From DATJPY01 sp035506135 (GTDB lineage: Bacteria > Myxococcota_A > UBA9160 > PR03), in contig DATJPY010000043.1 in NCBI GenBank assembly GCA_035506135.1, positions 1 to 64,000 of the forward strand: DNA of 64,000 nt, in the 5' to 3' direction. Shown here piece after piece: positions 1 through 7,148 of the stretch. The position numbers were made by a program, and so were the translations under genes. Numbering within the stretch: the stretch's first letter is position 1; every line of letters begins with the position of its first letter. The notes beneath the pieces are model-generated. The model was not told the DNA's origin. It searched no databases and saw nothing but the letters and a program-made list of their open reading frames with translations.

Positions 1-1
1 C

Positions 2-250
2 GTGGTGGAGCGGGTGAAGGGCGGCAAGGGCGCCTTCGGCTTCAACGCGGCGACCGAGGAGTACGAGGACCTGGTGAAGGCGGGCGTGATCGACCCGACC
101 AAGGTGGTGCGCACGGCGCTGCAGAACGCGGCGTCGGTGGCATCGCTGCTGCTGACCACCGAGGCCATGATCGCCGAGATCCCCAAGGAGAAGGACGACC
201 ACGGCCACGGCGGCGGCATGCCGGGTGGCATGGGCGGCATGGGGATGTGA
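2..250 (+). CDS. groEL: Chaperonin GroEL, C-terminal fragment (5' end outside window)
   Basis: This is the last ~82 residues of the 60-kDa chaperonin subunit, which forms the double-ring folding chamber in the cytoplasm. The equatorial-domain end (GVIDPTKVVRTALQNAASVAS) is near-invariant in GroEL. The tail ends in the flexible Gly-Gly-Met repeat, here preceded by a His/Asp-rich stretch (DDHGHGGG). The gene is truncated only because the window starts inside it. Two hairpins follow the stop codon, so transcription probably ends here and the next gene is separate. Identification is secure; operator and groES lie outside the window. Confidence 0.97.
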   Translation: MVERVKGGKGAFGFNAATEEYEDLVKAGVIDPTKVVRTALQNAASVASLLLTTEAMIAEIPKEKDDHGHGGGMPGGMGGMGM

Positions 251-255
251 TCGCC

Positions 256-278
256 CCGCGCGGAGACCCTCCGCGCGG
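256..278 (+). terminator. GC hairpin just after groEL
   Basis: A perfect 9-bp inverted repeat (CCGCGCGGA / TCCGCGCGG, 5-nt loop) starts 5 nt after the groEL stop. It has no U-tract. It probably protects the 3' end or works with the stronger hairpin downstream. Confidence 0.5.
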
Positions 279-288
279 AACGGACGCG

Positions 289-320
289 GCGGCCCTGGAG
301 CCCTCGGGCTCCAGGGCCGC
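289..320 (+). terminator. groEL: Strong hairpin, probable groEL terminator
   Basis: This is a 14-15 bp perfect inverted repeat (GCGGCCCTGGAGCCC and its complement) closing on a CTCG-type tetraloop, followed by TCTGCTTTGG. It lies between groEL and the ribosome-binding site of the next gene. The U-tract is weak, so it may be an attenuator or processing stem rather than a full stop. Confidence 0.65.
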
Positions 321-387
321 TCTGCTTTGGCGCTGCGGCCTCAAGCCTCCGCTGCGTCCGTCCGAATCGACCGAGGGAGACTCCCCT

Positions 388-1764
388 TTGGTCCAAGCCG
401 ACGACCTCCGGCGCCAGCAGATTCTGCAGCGGCGCTTCGAAGCGATGGGACTCGAGGTGGGCCTGCTGCCCGGCGGCCGGTCGCTGCTCGTCACGCTGCC
501 GGTGTCGGCGGAGCCCTTCCCGACGCCGCAGGGCGCGCGCGTGGTGCGCGCCGTGCGCTTCTTCACCGTCGGCCACGATCGCATCAAGTGCGTCGCGCCG
601 CGCGCGCTCTTCCACGTGCCGCTGGTCCGCATCGTCGACTGCGAGACCCCGGCCGATCTGGAGGCGCGCGTGCGCGCCGCGTGGGCGCTGCGACTCGACG
701 CGCTGGAGCGCGCCGGGCGCTGGCTGCGCGGGCTCGGCATCGACCTCGAGGCGCCCCAGGGCGCGCCGCAGTGGACGCTGCCGCTCGGCCTCGAGGACGA
801 GCGTGCCCACGCGATCGTGGTCGAGCCCGAGCGCGTCGTCCTTCCGTCGCGAGGGCCGCTCTCGGGCCTGCCGCTCGCGCGCGCCGAGGAGCGGGTCTTC
901 GCGCCCGAGGGATGCCGCTCGTCCACCGACCTCGAGCTCGCCGTGACCTCGCGCCTCGAGGAGCTGGCGCGCGGCCGACGCCGGTCCGCGTCGCCCCGGA
1001 CGGCGGGCGACACCGCCGACCTGCCGGCTCCGAGGTCGCTGCGGCGTGCCCCCGTGCTCGTGGTGGGCTCGCACGTGGCGACCGACCGCGGGCTCCACGA
1101 GTCGCTGCGGCTGCGCGGCTTCGAGGTGCAAGCCACCCATTCGATGGCCGATGCGCTCGGCGCCTTCCGCGAGCGATCCTTCGAGCTCGTGCTCGCCGAG
1201 ACGCGCCTCGACCGCGGCGACGGCCTCGAGCTGGTCCCCGCGATCCGGTCCCTGCCCGGCATCCAGGAGCTGCCGGTCGCGCTGCTCGACGATCGGCCGC
1301 GCGAGGGCCGGCGCAACGCGGCCCGCGCGGCCGGTGCGAGCGCCTACCTGAGCGGGCCGCTCGACGGCGCCGGCATCGCGGGCGCCCTGGTCCAGCTGGC
1401 GGCGCAGGATCGGCGCCGCTTCACGCGCTACGAGCGAGCCCTCTCGGTGTCGTGGCCCGGCTGCGAGGAGCCGGGCGTCAGCGCCACCGTCGGGCGCGGC
1501 GGCATGTTCGTGAAGACGCCGCGTGCCGTGCCCTCGCGCGGGCGCTACGCCATCCACCTCGCCGAGGCGGGCGCGACGCTCGCGGTCGATGCGGAGCTCA
1601 GCTACCGGCTTCCCGAGACGGGTGCCAGGCCGGAGGGACCGGAAGGAATCGGGTTGCGCTTCTGCGGCTTCGAGCCCGGCGGCGAGGCGACCTGGATCGA
1701 CTACCTGGCGCGGCTCGCGCCACTCACAGCCCGCCCGACTCCAGCTTCGCGCGCGCCTTCGTGA
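388..1764 (+). CDS. Degenerate receiver domain + PilZ domain protein
   Basis: A cytoplasmic protein of about 458 aa. The start is taken as TTG at 388 because GAGGGAGA sits 7 nt upstream; an ATG at 247 would run through the groEL terminator hairpins. The N-terminal ~200 residues are not recognised. The middle (~residues 220-340) has the receiver fold pattern (VLVVGSH..., LVLAETRL, AGASAYLSGP), but the acidic pair is gone, the phospho-acceptor Asp is Glu and the Lys is Ser, so it should not be phosphorylated. The C-terminal ~90 residues resemble PilZ, with RRRFTR as the arginine motif and a weak SATVGRGG second motif. Possibly a cyclic-di-GMP-responsive adaptor; the GGDEF-EAL protein at 13.6 kb would be one possible supplier. 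Its 3' end overlaps the convergent histone gene by 41 bp. Confidence 0.8.
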   Translation: MVQADDLRRQQILQRRFEAMGLEVGLLPGGRSLLVTLPVSAEPFPTPQGARVVRAVRFFTVGHDRIKCVAPRALFHVPLVRIVDCETPADLEARVRAAWALRLDALERAGRWLRGLGIDLEAPQGAPQWTLPLGLEDERAHAIVVEPERVVLPSRGPLSGLPLARAEERVFAPEGCRSSTDLELAVTSRLEELARGRRRSASPRTAGDTADLPAPRSLRRAPVLVVGSHVATDRGLHESLRLRGFEVQATHSMADALGAFRERSFELVLAETRLDRGDGLELVPAIRSLPGIQELPVALLDDRPREGRRNAARAAGASAYLSGPLDGAGIAGALVQLAAQDRRRFTRYERALSVSWPGCEEPGVSATVGRGGMFVKTPRAVPSRGRYAIHLAEAGATLAVDAELSYRLPETGARPEGPEGIGLRFCGFEPGGEATWIDYLARLAPLTARPTPASRAPS

Positions 1765-1948
1765 TGTCGTGGTCCATGATCGTCTTGCGCTTGTCGGCGA
1801 CGGCTGCGGCCTGCGCCTCGCGCGCCAGGCGCGCCAGGTAGTCCTCGGCCGCCTCGACCGCCTTGGCGATCGCCTCACCCGAGACGCGCAGCTCGCCGCC
1901 GTGCTTGGTCAACAGTCGCTTGACGACTGCGTTGGGAAGCTCCCCCAT
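1724..1948 (-). CDS. Archaeal-type histone-fold protein (bacterial histone)
   Basis: A 74-aa single-domain protein that aligns end to end with archaeal histones of the HMf type. Helix 1 begins ELPNAVVKRLL. Loop 1 carries the Arg-Val-Ser motif (R21-V22-S23) used to contact the DNA minor groove. Helix 2 spans ~24-51. Loop 2 is R54-K55-T56-I57 and is followed by D61, the Arg-Asp loop pair of the histone fold. There is no tail or second domain. The start is supported by a GGAGG 8 nt upstream of ATG. It sits downstream of the chemotaxis/lar genes on the same strand, and its 3' end overlaps the convergent PilZ gene by 41 bp. It is presumably a DNA-binding dimer affecting nucleoid structure. Bacterial histones are known (for example in Bdellovibrio) but uncommon. 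Confidence 0.9.
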   Translation of the reverse strand: MGELPNAVVKRLLTKHGGELRVSGEAIAKAVEAAEDYLARLAREAQAAAVADKRKTIMDHDITKARAKLESGGL

Positions 1949-2027
1949 CCAACCATCCTCCGGGCTTTGAGTTTCTCCGGGCCTTCACGCACGAGCCGGC
2001 GATCGTAGGTGCCTCGCCGCACGCTCG

Positions 2028-3317
2028 TCAAGGCTGGCGGACGGACTTCGCCCGGCGCGCGCGCCGGCCTTCGGCACCCGAGGTTCGTGAACGGGCGGCC
2101 TCCTCGGCGGCTCGCACGACCTCGCGCAGCGGCACCGCGGCCCGGCGCGCCGCGCGCTTGCAGTCCTCGTACTCGGCGGACGGGGTCGCGCGGCCGCTCT
2201 CGTCGCGCACCAGCTTGACGCGGATCGCACCGAAGGGCGTCGCGACGCGCAGCTCCTCGCGCTTCAGCACCACGCGGTCGGCCTCGCTGACCCGCACGCC
2301 GAGCGTGGTCGACTCGGCGAACAGCACGCGCGCCAGCGCCTCGCGCTCCGACGGCCTCGCGACGACGCGCACCGCGAAGCCCGGCCGGTTCTTCTTCATC
2401 TGCAGGTGCTGCAGCGCCACGTCGAGCGCGCCGACCTCGAACAGGCGCTCCATCAGGTACTCGAAGTGCTCCGGATTCAGGTCGTCGACGTGTGTCTCGA
2501 GCACCGCCACGCGGTCCGCGCCGAAGCCTGCGCTGCGGCCCAGCACGGCGCGCAGCACGTTCGGCAGCTCGCCGTGCCGGTCGTCCCCGGCGCCGATGCC
2601 GATCGCCTCGACGGTCATCGCCGGGAGCACGCGGAACTCGTCGACCACGCTGCGCACGATGGCGGCTCCGGTCGGCGTCACGGTCTCCCAGTCGAGGTGG
2701 GCGGGGACGACCGGGACGCCGCGCAGCAGCTCGAGCGTCGCCGGCGCGGGCAGCGGCAGGCGACCGTGATCGGTGTCGACGGAGCCCTGGCCGAGCGGAA
2801 GCGGAGAGCAGGTGATGCGGCGGATGCCGAGCCGGTGGAGGCCGGCGGCGACGCCGGTGATGTCGACGATGGCGTCCACCGCGCCGACCTCGTGGAAGTG
2901 CACCGCGTCGATCGCGATGCCGTGCACGCGCGCCTCGGCCTCGGCGAGCGACTCGAAGATGGCGAGCGCACGCTCGCGCACCTCGGGCACCAGCCGGGCG
3001 CGCGCGAGGAGCCGCCGGATCTCGAGCCAGGACCGGCCGTGCGCGTGGGCGCGCTCGCTCCGGCGCGGATGCGCGTGGGGGGCACCGTGGTGGTGGGCCC
3101 CGGCAGCCTGCTGGCGCGGCGGTCGCCCGCGCGGCACGCGCACGTCGACGTAGCGCGCCGCGAGCGCGCCGCGCCGGACGCGGCGCACGTCGATCTCGAA
3201 GCGCAGGCCGAGCGGCGCGAGGTCGGCCTCCAGGGCGCGCAGCGGCAGCCCGAGATCGAGCAGCGCCCCGAGCAGCATGTTGCCGGCGACGCCGGAGAAG
3301 GCGTCGAGATGCAGCAT
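2028..3317 (-). CDS. larC: Nickel-pincer cofactor biosynthesis protein LarC (DUF111)
   Basis: LarC inserts nickel into the pyridinium bis-thiocarboxylate cofactor first found in lactate racemase, using CTP. The protein opens with MLHLDAFSGVAGNM, the usual N-terminus, so the start is placed at ATG 3317; an in-frame start at 3374 would overlap larB. A His-rich segment (HHHGAPHAHPRRSERAHAHG, ~residues 75-95) is a likely metal-binding stretch. HFHEVGAVDAIVDI and the ETHVDDLNPEHFEYLMERLF block are family hallmarks. About 429 aa, full length. In some lactobacilli larC is read through a programmed frameshift; here it is one intact frame. It lies directly after larB. larA and larE are not in the window. 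Confidence 0.93.
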   Translation of the reverse strand: MLHLDAFSGVAGNMLLGALLDLGLPLRALEADLAPLGLRFEIDVRRVRRGALAARYVDVRVPRGRPPRQQAAGAHHHGAPHAHPRRSERAHAHGRSWLEIRRLLARARLVPEVRERALAIFESLAEAEARVHGIAIDAVHFHEVGAVDAIVDITGVAAGLHRLGIRRITCSPLPLGQGSVDTDHGRLPLPAPATLELLRGVPVVPAHLDWETVTPTGAAIVRSVVDEFRVLPAMTVEAIGIGAGDDRHGELPNVLRAVLGRSAGFGADRVAVLETHVDDLNPEHFEYLMERLFEVGALDVALQHLQMKKNRPGFAVRVVARPSEREALARVLFAESTTLGVRVSEADRVVLKREELRVATPFGAIRVKLVRDESGRATPSAEYEDCKRAARRAAVPLREVVRAAEEAARSRTSGAEGRRARRAKSVRQP

Positions 3318-3345
3318 CCGCCCCGGCGGCGGTGCGGCGCGCGCC

Positions 3346-4095
3346 TCAGAGGCGGTTGATGAGCGTCGCGACATGGGCGGCCCCGAAGCCGTTGTCGATG
3401 TTCACCACGCACACGTTCGAGGCGCAGCTCGTCAGCATGCCGAGCAGGGCCGCCAGGCCTCCGAAGGAGGCGCCGTAGCCCACGCTGGTCGGCACCGCGA
3501 TCACCGGCTTGTCGACCAGGCCCGCCACCACCGAAGGCAGCGCCCCCTCCATGCCCGCCACCACGATCAGCACCCGCGCCTGGCGAAGCTGCGCCGACGA
3601 CGCCAGCAGCCGGTGGATGCCCGCCACGCCGACGTCCGCGAGGAGCTCGACGCGGTTGCCGAATCGCCGCGCCACTCCGCGCGCCTCGGCGGCCACCGGC
3701 AGGTCCGAGGTCCCGGCCGACACCACCAGCACGAGCCCCTTGCCGACGATCGGCGTCTCGCGCGGGCCGTACCAGAGCAGGCGCGCGTCGGCGTCGTGCT
3801 CGCCTCCCGGCACCAGACGCAGCACGGCCTGCGCCGCCTCGACGCCGACCCGCGTCACCAGGACGTCGAGGCCGGCCGCCTGCTGCGCGCGCACCACCTC
3901 GGCCACCAGCGCAGGCGGCTTGCCGGATCCATACACGACCTCGGGTAGGCCCTGGCGCAGCGCGCGATGGGTGTCGACGCGGGCGTTCGGCGTCTCGACG
4001 AAGGGAAGCTGCGCGAGCTGCTCGAGCGCCCCGTCGAGATCCAGCGCGCCGCGCTGCACGCTCCCGAGCAACGCGCGAAGGCGCTCTCGATCCAC
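3346..4095 (-). CDS. larB: Nickel-pincer cofactor biosynthesis protein LarB
   Basis: LarB carboxylates and hydrolyses nicotinic acid adenine dinucleotide in the first step of the nickel-pincer cofactor pathway. It is homologous to PurE. The 249 aa contain the family signatures PEVVYGSGKPP (~residues 50-60), SAGTSDLPVAAEA (~125-138), ADVGVAGIHRLL, VAGMEGALPSVVAGL and VPTSVGYGASFGG. The start is a GTG with GAGGAGG 4 nt upstream. It is 27 nt downstream of cheC on the same strand, so it may be cotranscribed with the chemotaxis genes, though a TACCGT hexamer in the gap could be its own -10. It is followed by larC after ~28 nt. Confidence 0.95.
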   Translation of the reverse strand: MDRERLRALLGSVQRGALDLDGALEQLAQLPFVETPNARVDTHRALRQGLPEVVYGSGKPPALVAEVVRAQQAAGLDVLVTRVGVEAAQAVLRLVPGGEHDADARLLWYGPRETPIVGKGLVLVVSAGTSDLPVAAEARGVARRFGNRVELLADVGVAGIHRLLASSAQLRQARVLIVVAGMEGALPSVVAGLVDKPVIAVPTSVGYGASFGGLAALLGMLTSCASNVCVVNIDNGFGAAHVATLINRL

Positions 4096-4122
4096 GGGCC
4101 CTCCTCGGAGGGAGGCACGGTA

Positions 4123-4671
4123 TCAGACGGGGCGATTCGTCGCCGCGGACGCCGGGATCCAGACCAGGAGGCCGCGCAGGTCGCCGCTCGGGTCCACGAG
4201 CCGCGACTCGATCGCCGGCTCGTCGTAGCGCACCTGCAGCGAGGCCAGCACGCTGCCGGCCGCGTCGAGCGCCAGCGTCGGGAGCGACGGCAGCACGCGC
4301 GCGCCGATCAGGTCGGCGACGGCGGAGAGCGCGTGCGAGGCGAGGATGTTGCCCACCTCGCGAAGGGCCGACTCGCCCTCCCCGTCCTCGCCAACCGCGC
4401 CGCCGAGCAGCTCGGCGAGAAGCGCGTCGCGCACCGGCGGCGGGAACAGCACCGCGAAGACGCCGCCGATGCCGCCCTCGACCTCGAAGAAGATCCCACT
4501 GGTGCCCGCGCCGGGCGCCACGCCGCGGCTCGAGCGGCTCCGATGCACGCGCGGAACCGACATCCGGATCGGGCAGCCGAGCAGCCTCGCCAGAGCGCCC
4601 GCCGCGTGGCCGGCTCCCACGTTGACGAGCTCGCACAGGCGGTCGAGCGCGGGATCGTCGATCGCCGTCAT
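4123..4671 (-). CDS. cheC: CheC-type CheY-P phosphatase
   Basis: A 182-aa cytoplasmic protein with two copies of the CheC/CheX/FliY active-site signature D/S-x3-E-x2-N. The first is DRLCELVN near residue 10 and the second is SALREVGN near residue 95, followed by a proline after ~22 residues as in the family. Such proteins dephosphorylate CheY-P. The start ATG overlaps the cheA stop (ATGA), which implies translational coupling. It is the last che gene of the operon. No CheD partner is present in the window. The reading frame stays open further upstream, but that extension lies inside cheA and is not real. Confidence 0.88.
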   Translation of the reverse strand: MTAIDDPALDRLCELVNVGAGHAAGALARLLGCPIRMSVPRVHRSRSSRGVAPGAGTSGIFFEVEGGIGGVFAVLFPPPVRDALLAELLGGAVGEDGEGESALREVGNILASHALSAVADLIGARVLPSLPTLALDAAGSVLASLQVRYDEPAIESRLVDPSGDLRGLLVWIPASAATNRPV

Positions 4672-5828
4672 GGAAGCTGACCCAGGTCGAGCAGGAACAC
4701 GGGGCGCCCGTCGCCCAGCACGGTGAGCCCGGCGAGCGCGCGCATGCCGGCGAGCAGCTCGGGCAGCGGCTTCACGTAGATGTCCTGCTGGCCGGCCAGG
4801 CGGTCGACGCGCAGCGCGACGGGCTGGCCGCGGACCTCGGTGAGGAGCAGCGGCACCGTCTCGCCGACGGCCTGCGGCTCCCAGCCGAGCCGGTGCGCCA
4901 GGTCGAGGACCAGCACCGGCTCCTCCTCGATCAGGACGAAGGCGTCGCCTCCGCTCACCTCGATGGCGGCGAGCTCGATCTCGACGATGCGCTCGACCTT
5001 CGCGATCGGCACCGCCACGATCTCGTCGCCGAGGCCGACCAGGAGCACCCGCTGCACGGCGGCGGCGATCGGCACGCGCACCCCCACCGCGGTGCCGACA
5101 CCGATCTGCGACGACAGCGTGACCTCGCCGCCCAGCGATTCGACGGTGGCGCGCACCGCGTCCATGCCGACGCCGCGACCCGAGATCTCCGACACGCGCC
5201 GCGCGGTCGAGAGGCCGGGACGGAACACGAGCTGCACCACCTCCTCGGGGGGCAGGTCGTCGGCCAGATCCGCGTGGACCAGGCCCTCGGCCACGGCGCG
5301 CGCGCGCACCGCGTCGAGGTCGATGCCGCCCCCGTCGTCGCGCACGCACAGATGGATCGAGTCCTTCTCGCGGGTGGCCTCGATCAGGAGCCGCCCCACC
5401 TCCGGCTTGCCGGCGGCGCGCCGCTGCTCGGGCGGCTCCAAGCCGTGGTCGACCGCGTTGCGCACCAGGTGCACCAGCGGGTCGTAGAGGCGGTCGAGGA
5501 TCGAGCGGTCGAGCTCGAGCTCGGCGCCGCGCAGCTCGACCTCCACCCGCTTTCCGCCGCGCGACGCCACCTCGCGCGCGAGCCGCGGCAGGTTCTCCAT
5601 GATGCGCAGGAGCGGCGTCGTCCGCAGGTCGAGCGCGCGGCGCTTGAGCTCGCCGACCACGCGGTCCATCTGGTCGAACCCGCGCGCCAGCCGCGCGTCC
5701 TGCCCGAACCCCGTCGACACCGCGGCGGTTCGGAGCTGGCTGGTGGTGAGGATCACCTCGCCCACCGAGGAGAGGAAGCGGTCGAGGGTCTGGTTCGGAA
5801 CGCGCACCGAGGGCGGCGGCGGCGGCAC
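4668..5828 (-). CDS. cheA: CheA histidine kinase, 3' part: dimerisation, ATPase and CheW-like domains
   Basis: This frame encodes the CheA core. It has the P3 dimerisation helices (NQTLDRFLSSVGEVI), the P4 HATPase with N box LVRNAVDHGLEPPEQRR, G1 DDGGGIDLDAVR, F/G2 LVFRPGLSTARRVSEISGRGVGMD, and the P5 CheW-like regulatory domain to the end. It has no P1 phosphotransfer domain. That domain sits in the preceding frame (5855-6286), and the two join through an open overlap if a -1 frameshift occurs at 5888-5894. The joined protein would be about 539 aa with an Ala/Pro linker and no P2 domain. The coordinates given begin at an in-frame GTG, which could alternatively start a short CheA without P1, as E. 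coli CheA-short does. Confidence 0.88.
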   Translation of the reverse strand: MPPPPPSVRVPNQTLDRFLSSVGEVILTTSQLRTAAVSTGFGQDARLARGFDQMDRVVGELKRRALDLRTTPLLRIMENLPRLAREVASRGGKRVEVELRGAELELDRSILDRLYDPLVHLVRNAVDHGLEPPEQRRAAGKPEVGRLLIEATREKDSIHLCVRDDGGGIDLDAVRARAVAEGLVHADLADDLPPEEVVQLVFRPGLSTARRVSEISGRGVGMDAVRATVESLGGEVTLSSQIGVGTAVGVRVPIAAAVQRVLLVGLGDEIVAVPIAKVERIVEIELAAIEVSGGDAFVLIEEEPVLVLDLAHRLGWEPQAVGETVPLLLTEVRGQPVALRVDRLAGQQDIYVKPLPELLAGMRALAGLTVLGDGRPVFLLDLGQLP

Positions 5829-5854
5829 GGCCGGACGCGCGCCCTCTCCGCCGG

Positions 5855-6286
5855 CTACCGCGCTCCCCGCGCCGGCTGCGGCCTCACTTTTTTTGCGGGC
5901 TCTGGCTCGGGGGCCCCCGCTGCGGCGAGCGCCGCGACGAGCTCGGGAGCAGGTGGCGGGGCAGCCCCGGTCTCGCGTACCGCGGCCACCATCACCTCCA
6001 AGCCCTCGAGGCAGCGGAACAGGAGCGTCACGCCGCCAGCCTCGTCGATGCCGCCGCCGGCGCGCCAGCGGCCGAGGCGGTCCTCCAGGCGATGGGCGAG
6101 ATCGCTCAGCGCGTCGTAGCCGAGCGAGGCGGCCATGCCCTTCAGCGAGTGCACCAGGCGGAACACCAGGTCGAGCGCCTCGCCGGCGCGCGGGTCCTTC
6201 TCGAGCTCGAGCAGCGCGCGGCCGATCTCGCCGAGGTGCTCGGTGGCCTCCTCGAGGAAGAGGTTCCGGTACTTGACCGGATCCAC
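5855..6286 (-). CDS. cheA: CheA histidine kinase, 5' part: HPt (P1) domain
   Basis: A 143-aa frame beginning with GTG, overlapping the cheY stop by one base (TAGTG). Residues 1-110 form a histidine phosphotransfer domain. H46 in VHSLKGMAASLG is the phosphorylated histidine that receives phosphate from the P4 domain. After ~130 residues the frame enters an Ala/Pro linker, crosses an A7 run and stops 10 codons later. The -1 frame is open from that run straight into the kinase core. The break is therefore a programmed frameshift, a transcriptional slippage site, a recent mutation or a homopolymer sequencing error. As drawn, P1 could also act as a stand-alone HPt protein serving the core in trans. 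Confidence 0.9.
   Translation of the reverse strand: MDPVKYRNLFLEEATEHLGEIGRALLELEKDPRAGEALDLVFRLVHSLKGMAASLGYDALSDLAHRLEDRLGRWRAGGGIDEAGGVTLLFRCLEGLEVMVAAVRETGAAPPPAPELVAALAAAGAPEPEPAKKVRPQPARGAR
5888..5894 (-). other. cheA: A7 slippery heptamer joining the two cheA frames
   Basis: On the coding strand the bases are A AAA AAA in the zero frame (GCA AAA AAA GTG), a canonical -1 slippery heptamer. Slipping gives AAA AAA AGT and continues without a stop into the kinase core. Eleven nt downstream, GCCGGC...GCCGGC with an inner GCG/CGC can form a bulged hairpin, which could stimulate slippage. Adding one A by polymerase slippage would have the same effect. Long A runs are rare in this GC-rich sequence. 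Confidence 0.6.
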
Positions 6287-6657
6287 TAGCGCTCCTTCTC
6301 GGCGACCTTGCGCAGCGTGGCGATCACCGCCTCCGGCTTGAACGGCTTCACGATGTAGTCGGAGGCGCCGGCCTGCAGCGCCTCCATCACCAGCGCCTCC
6401 TGCCCGAGCGCGCTCACCATCGCGATGCGCGCGCCGGGGTCGAGCGCGAGGATCTCGCGCACCGCGTCGATGCCCGACCGCTTGGGCATCACGATGTCCA
6501 TCGTGACGACGTCCGGCCGCAGCTTCGCGAACTCCTCGACGACGGAGCGCCCGTCCGCCGCCTCCCCCACCACCTCGAACCCCTCGGGCTCGATGATCTC
6601 GCGGATCAGCTGCCGCATGAAGCGCGCATCATCCGCGACCAGGACCCGCACCGGCAT
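6286..6657 (-). CDS. cheY: CheY-type single-domain response regulator
   Basis: A 123-aa stand-alone receiver with all key residues: the acidic pair in VLVADDARFMR, the phospho-acceptor Asp in VVTMDIVMPKRSG, the Ser in AMVSALGQ, and the Lys in YIVKPFKP. The start is ATG 6657, 7 nt after GGGAGG; the frame is open upstream to 6723, but that stretch lacks a receiver-like sequence. It takes phosphate from CheA-P1 and is probably dephosphorylated by the CheC at the end of the operon. The output could be a flagellar motor or another target such as a type IV pilus; none is encoded nearby. Confidence 0.95.
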   Translation of the reverse strand: MPVRVLVADDARFMRQLIREIIEPEGFEVVGEAADGRSVVEEFAKLRPDVVTMDIVMPKRSGIDAVREILALDPGARIAMVSALGQEALVMEALQAGASDYIVKPFKPEAVIATLRKVAEKER

Positions 6658-6683
6658 GCTCGTTCCTCCCCAGGGACCCGGCG

Positions 6684-7148
6684 CTAGCGCGCTCCGGGGC
6701 CCGCCAATCTTCCCTCGATCCAATCGGATGCCCGCGACAGCACGCGGCGGCCGTCGAGCACCGAGACGATGCGGCCGCGCAGCGGCAGGCGCTCGACCAC
6801 CAGGCCGTCTCCCTGCGGCGGCGTCCCGGCCGGCGCGTCGGCCAGCCCCACGACGCGGTCCACCGGCACGCCGAGGCGCCCGGTCGCCGCGCCTGGCGCC
6901 GCGAGCACCAACACGTTCTCCGCGGCCGCGAGCGCGGGCCCCACGGGATCGAACAACGCCTCGCGCGAGAGCACGGGGAGCGCGTCACCGTGGTGGTTCA
7001 CGACACCCGCGAGACGTCGGGGCAGGCCCGGCACGCCGGACCACACGCCGTGGTCGGTGACCTCGATCACGTCGGCGATCGAGATCGCATAGGGGCTGCC
7101 GCCGACCTCGAACAGGATCAGCCGGCGCTCGTCGAGCGGCGCGCTCAT
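6684..7148 (-). CDS. cheW: CheW-like coupling protein
   Basis: A 154-aa CheW-domain protein that links the chemoreceptor to CheA in the signalling array. Family features include LILFEVGGSPYAISIADVIEV at the N-terminus, GVVNHHGDALPVLS, LVLAAPG, and GVPVDRVVGLADAP. The start ATG overlaps the stop of the receptor gene (ATGA), so the two are translationally coupled. It ends ~27 nt before the cheY start. A second CheW-like domain is fused to the CheA core, as usual. Confidence 0.92.
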   Translation of the reverse strand: MSAPLDERRLILFEVGGSPYAISIADVIEVTDHGVWSGVPGLPRRLAGVVNHHGDALPVLSREALFDPVGPALAAAENVLVLAAPGAATGRLGVPVDRVVGLADAPAGTPPQGDGLVVERLPLRGRIVSVLDGRRVLSRASDWIEGRLAGPGAR

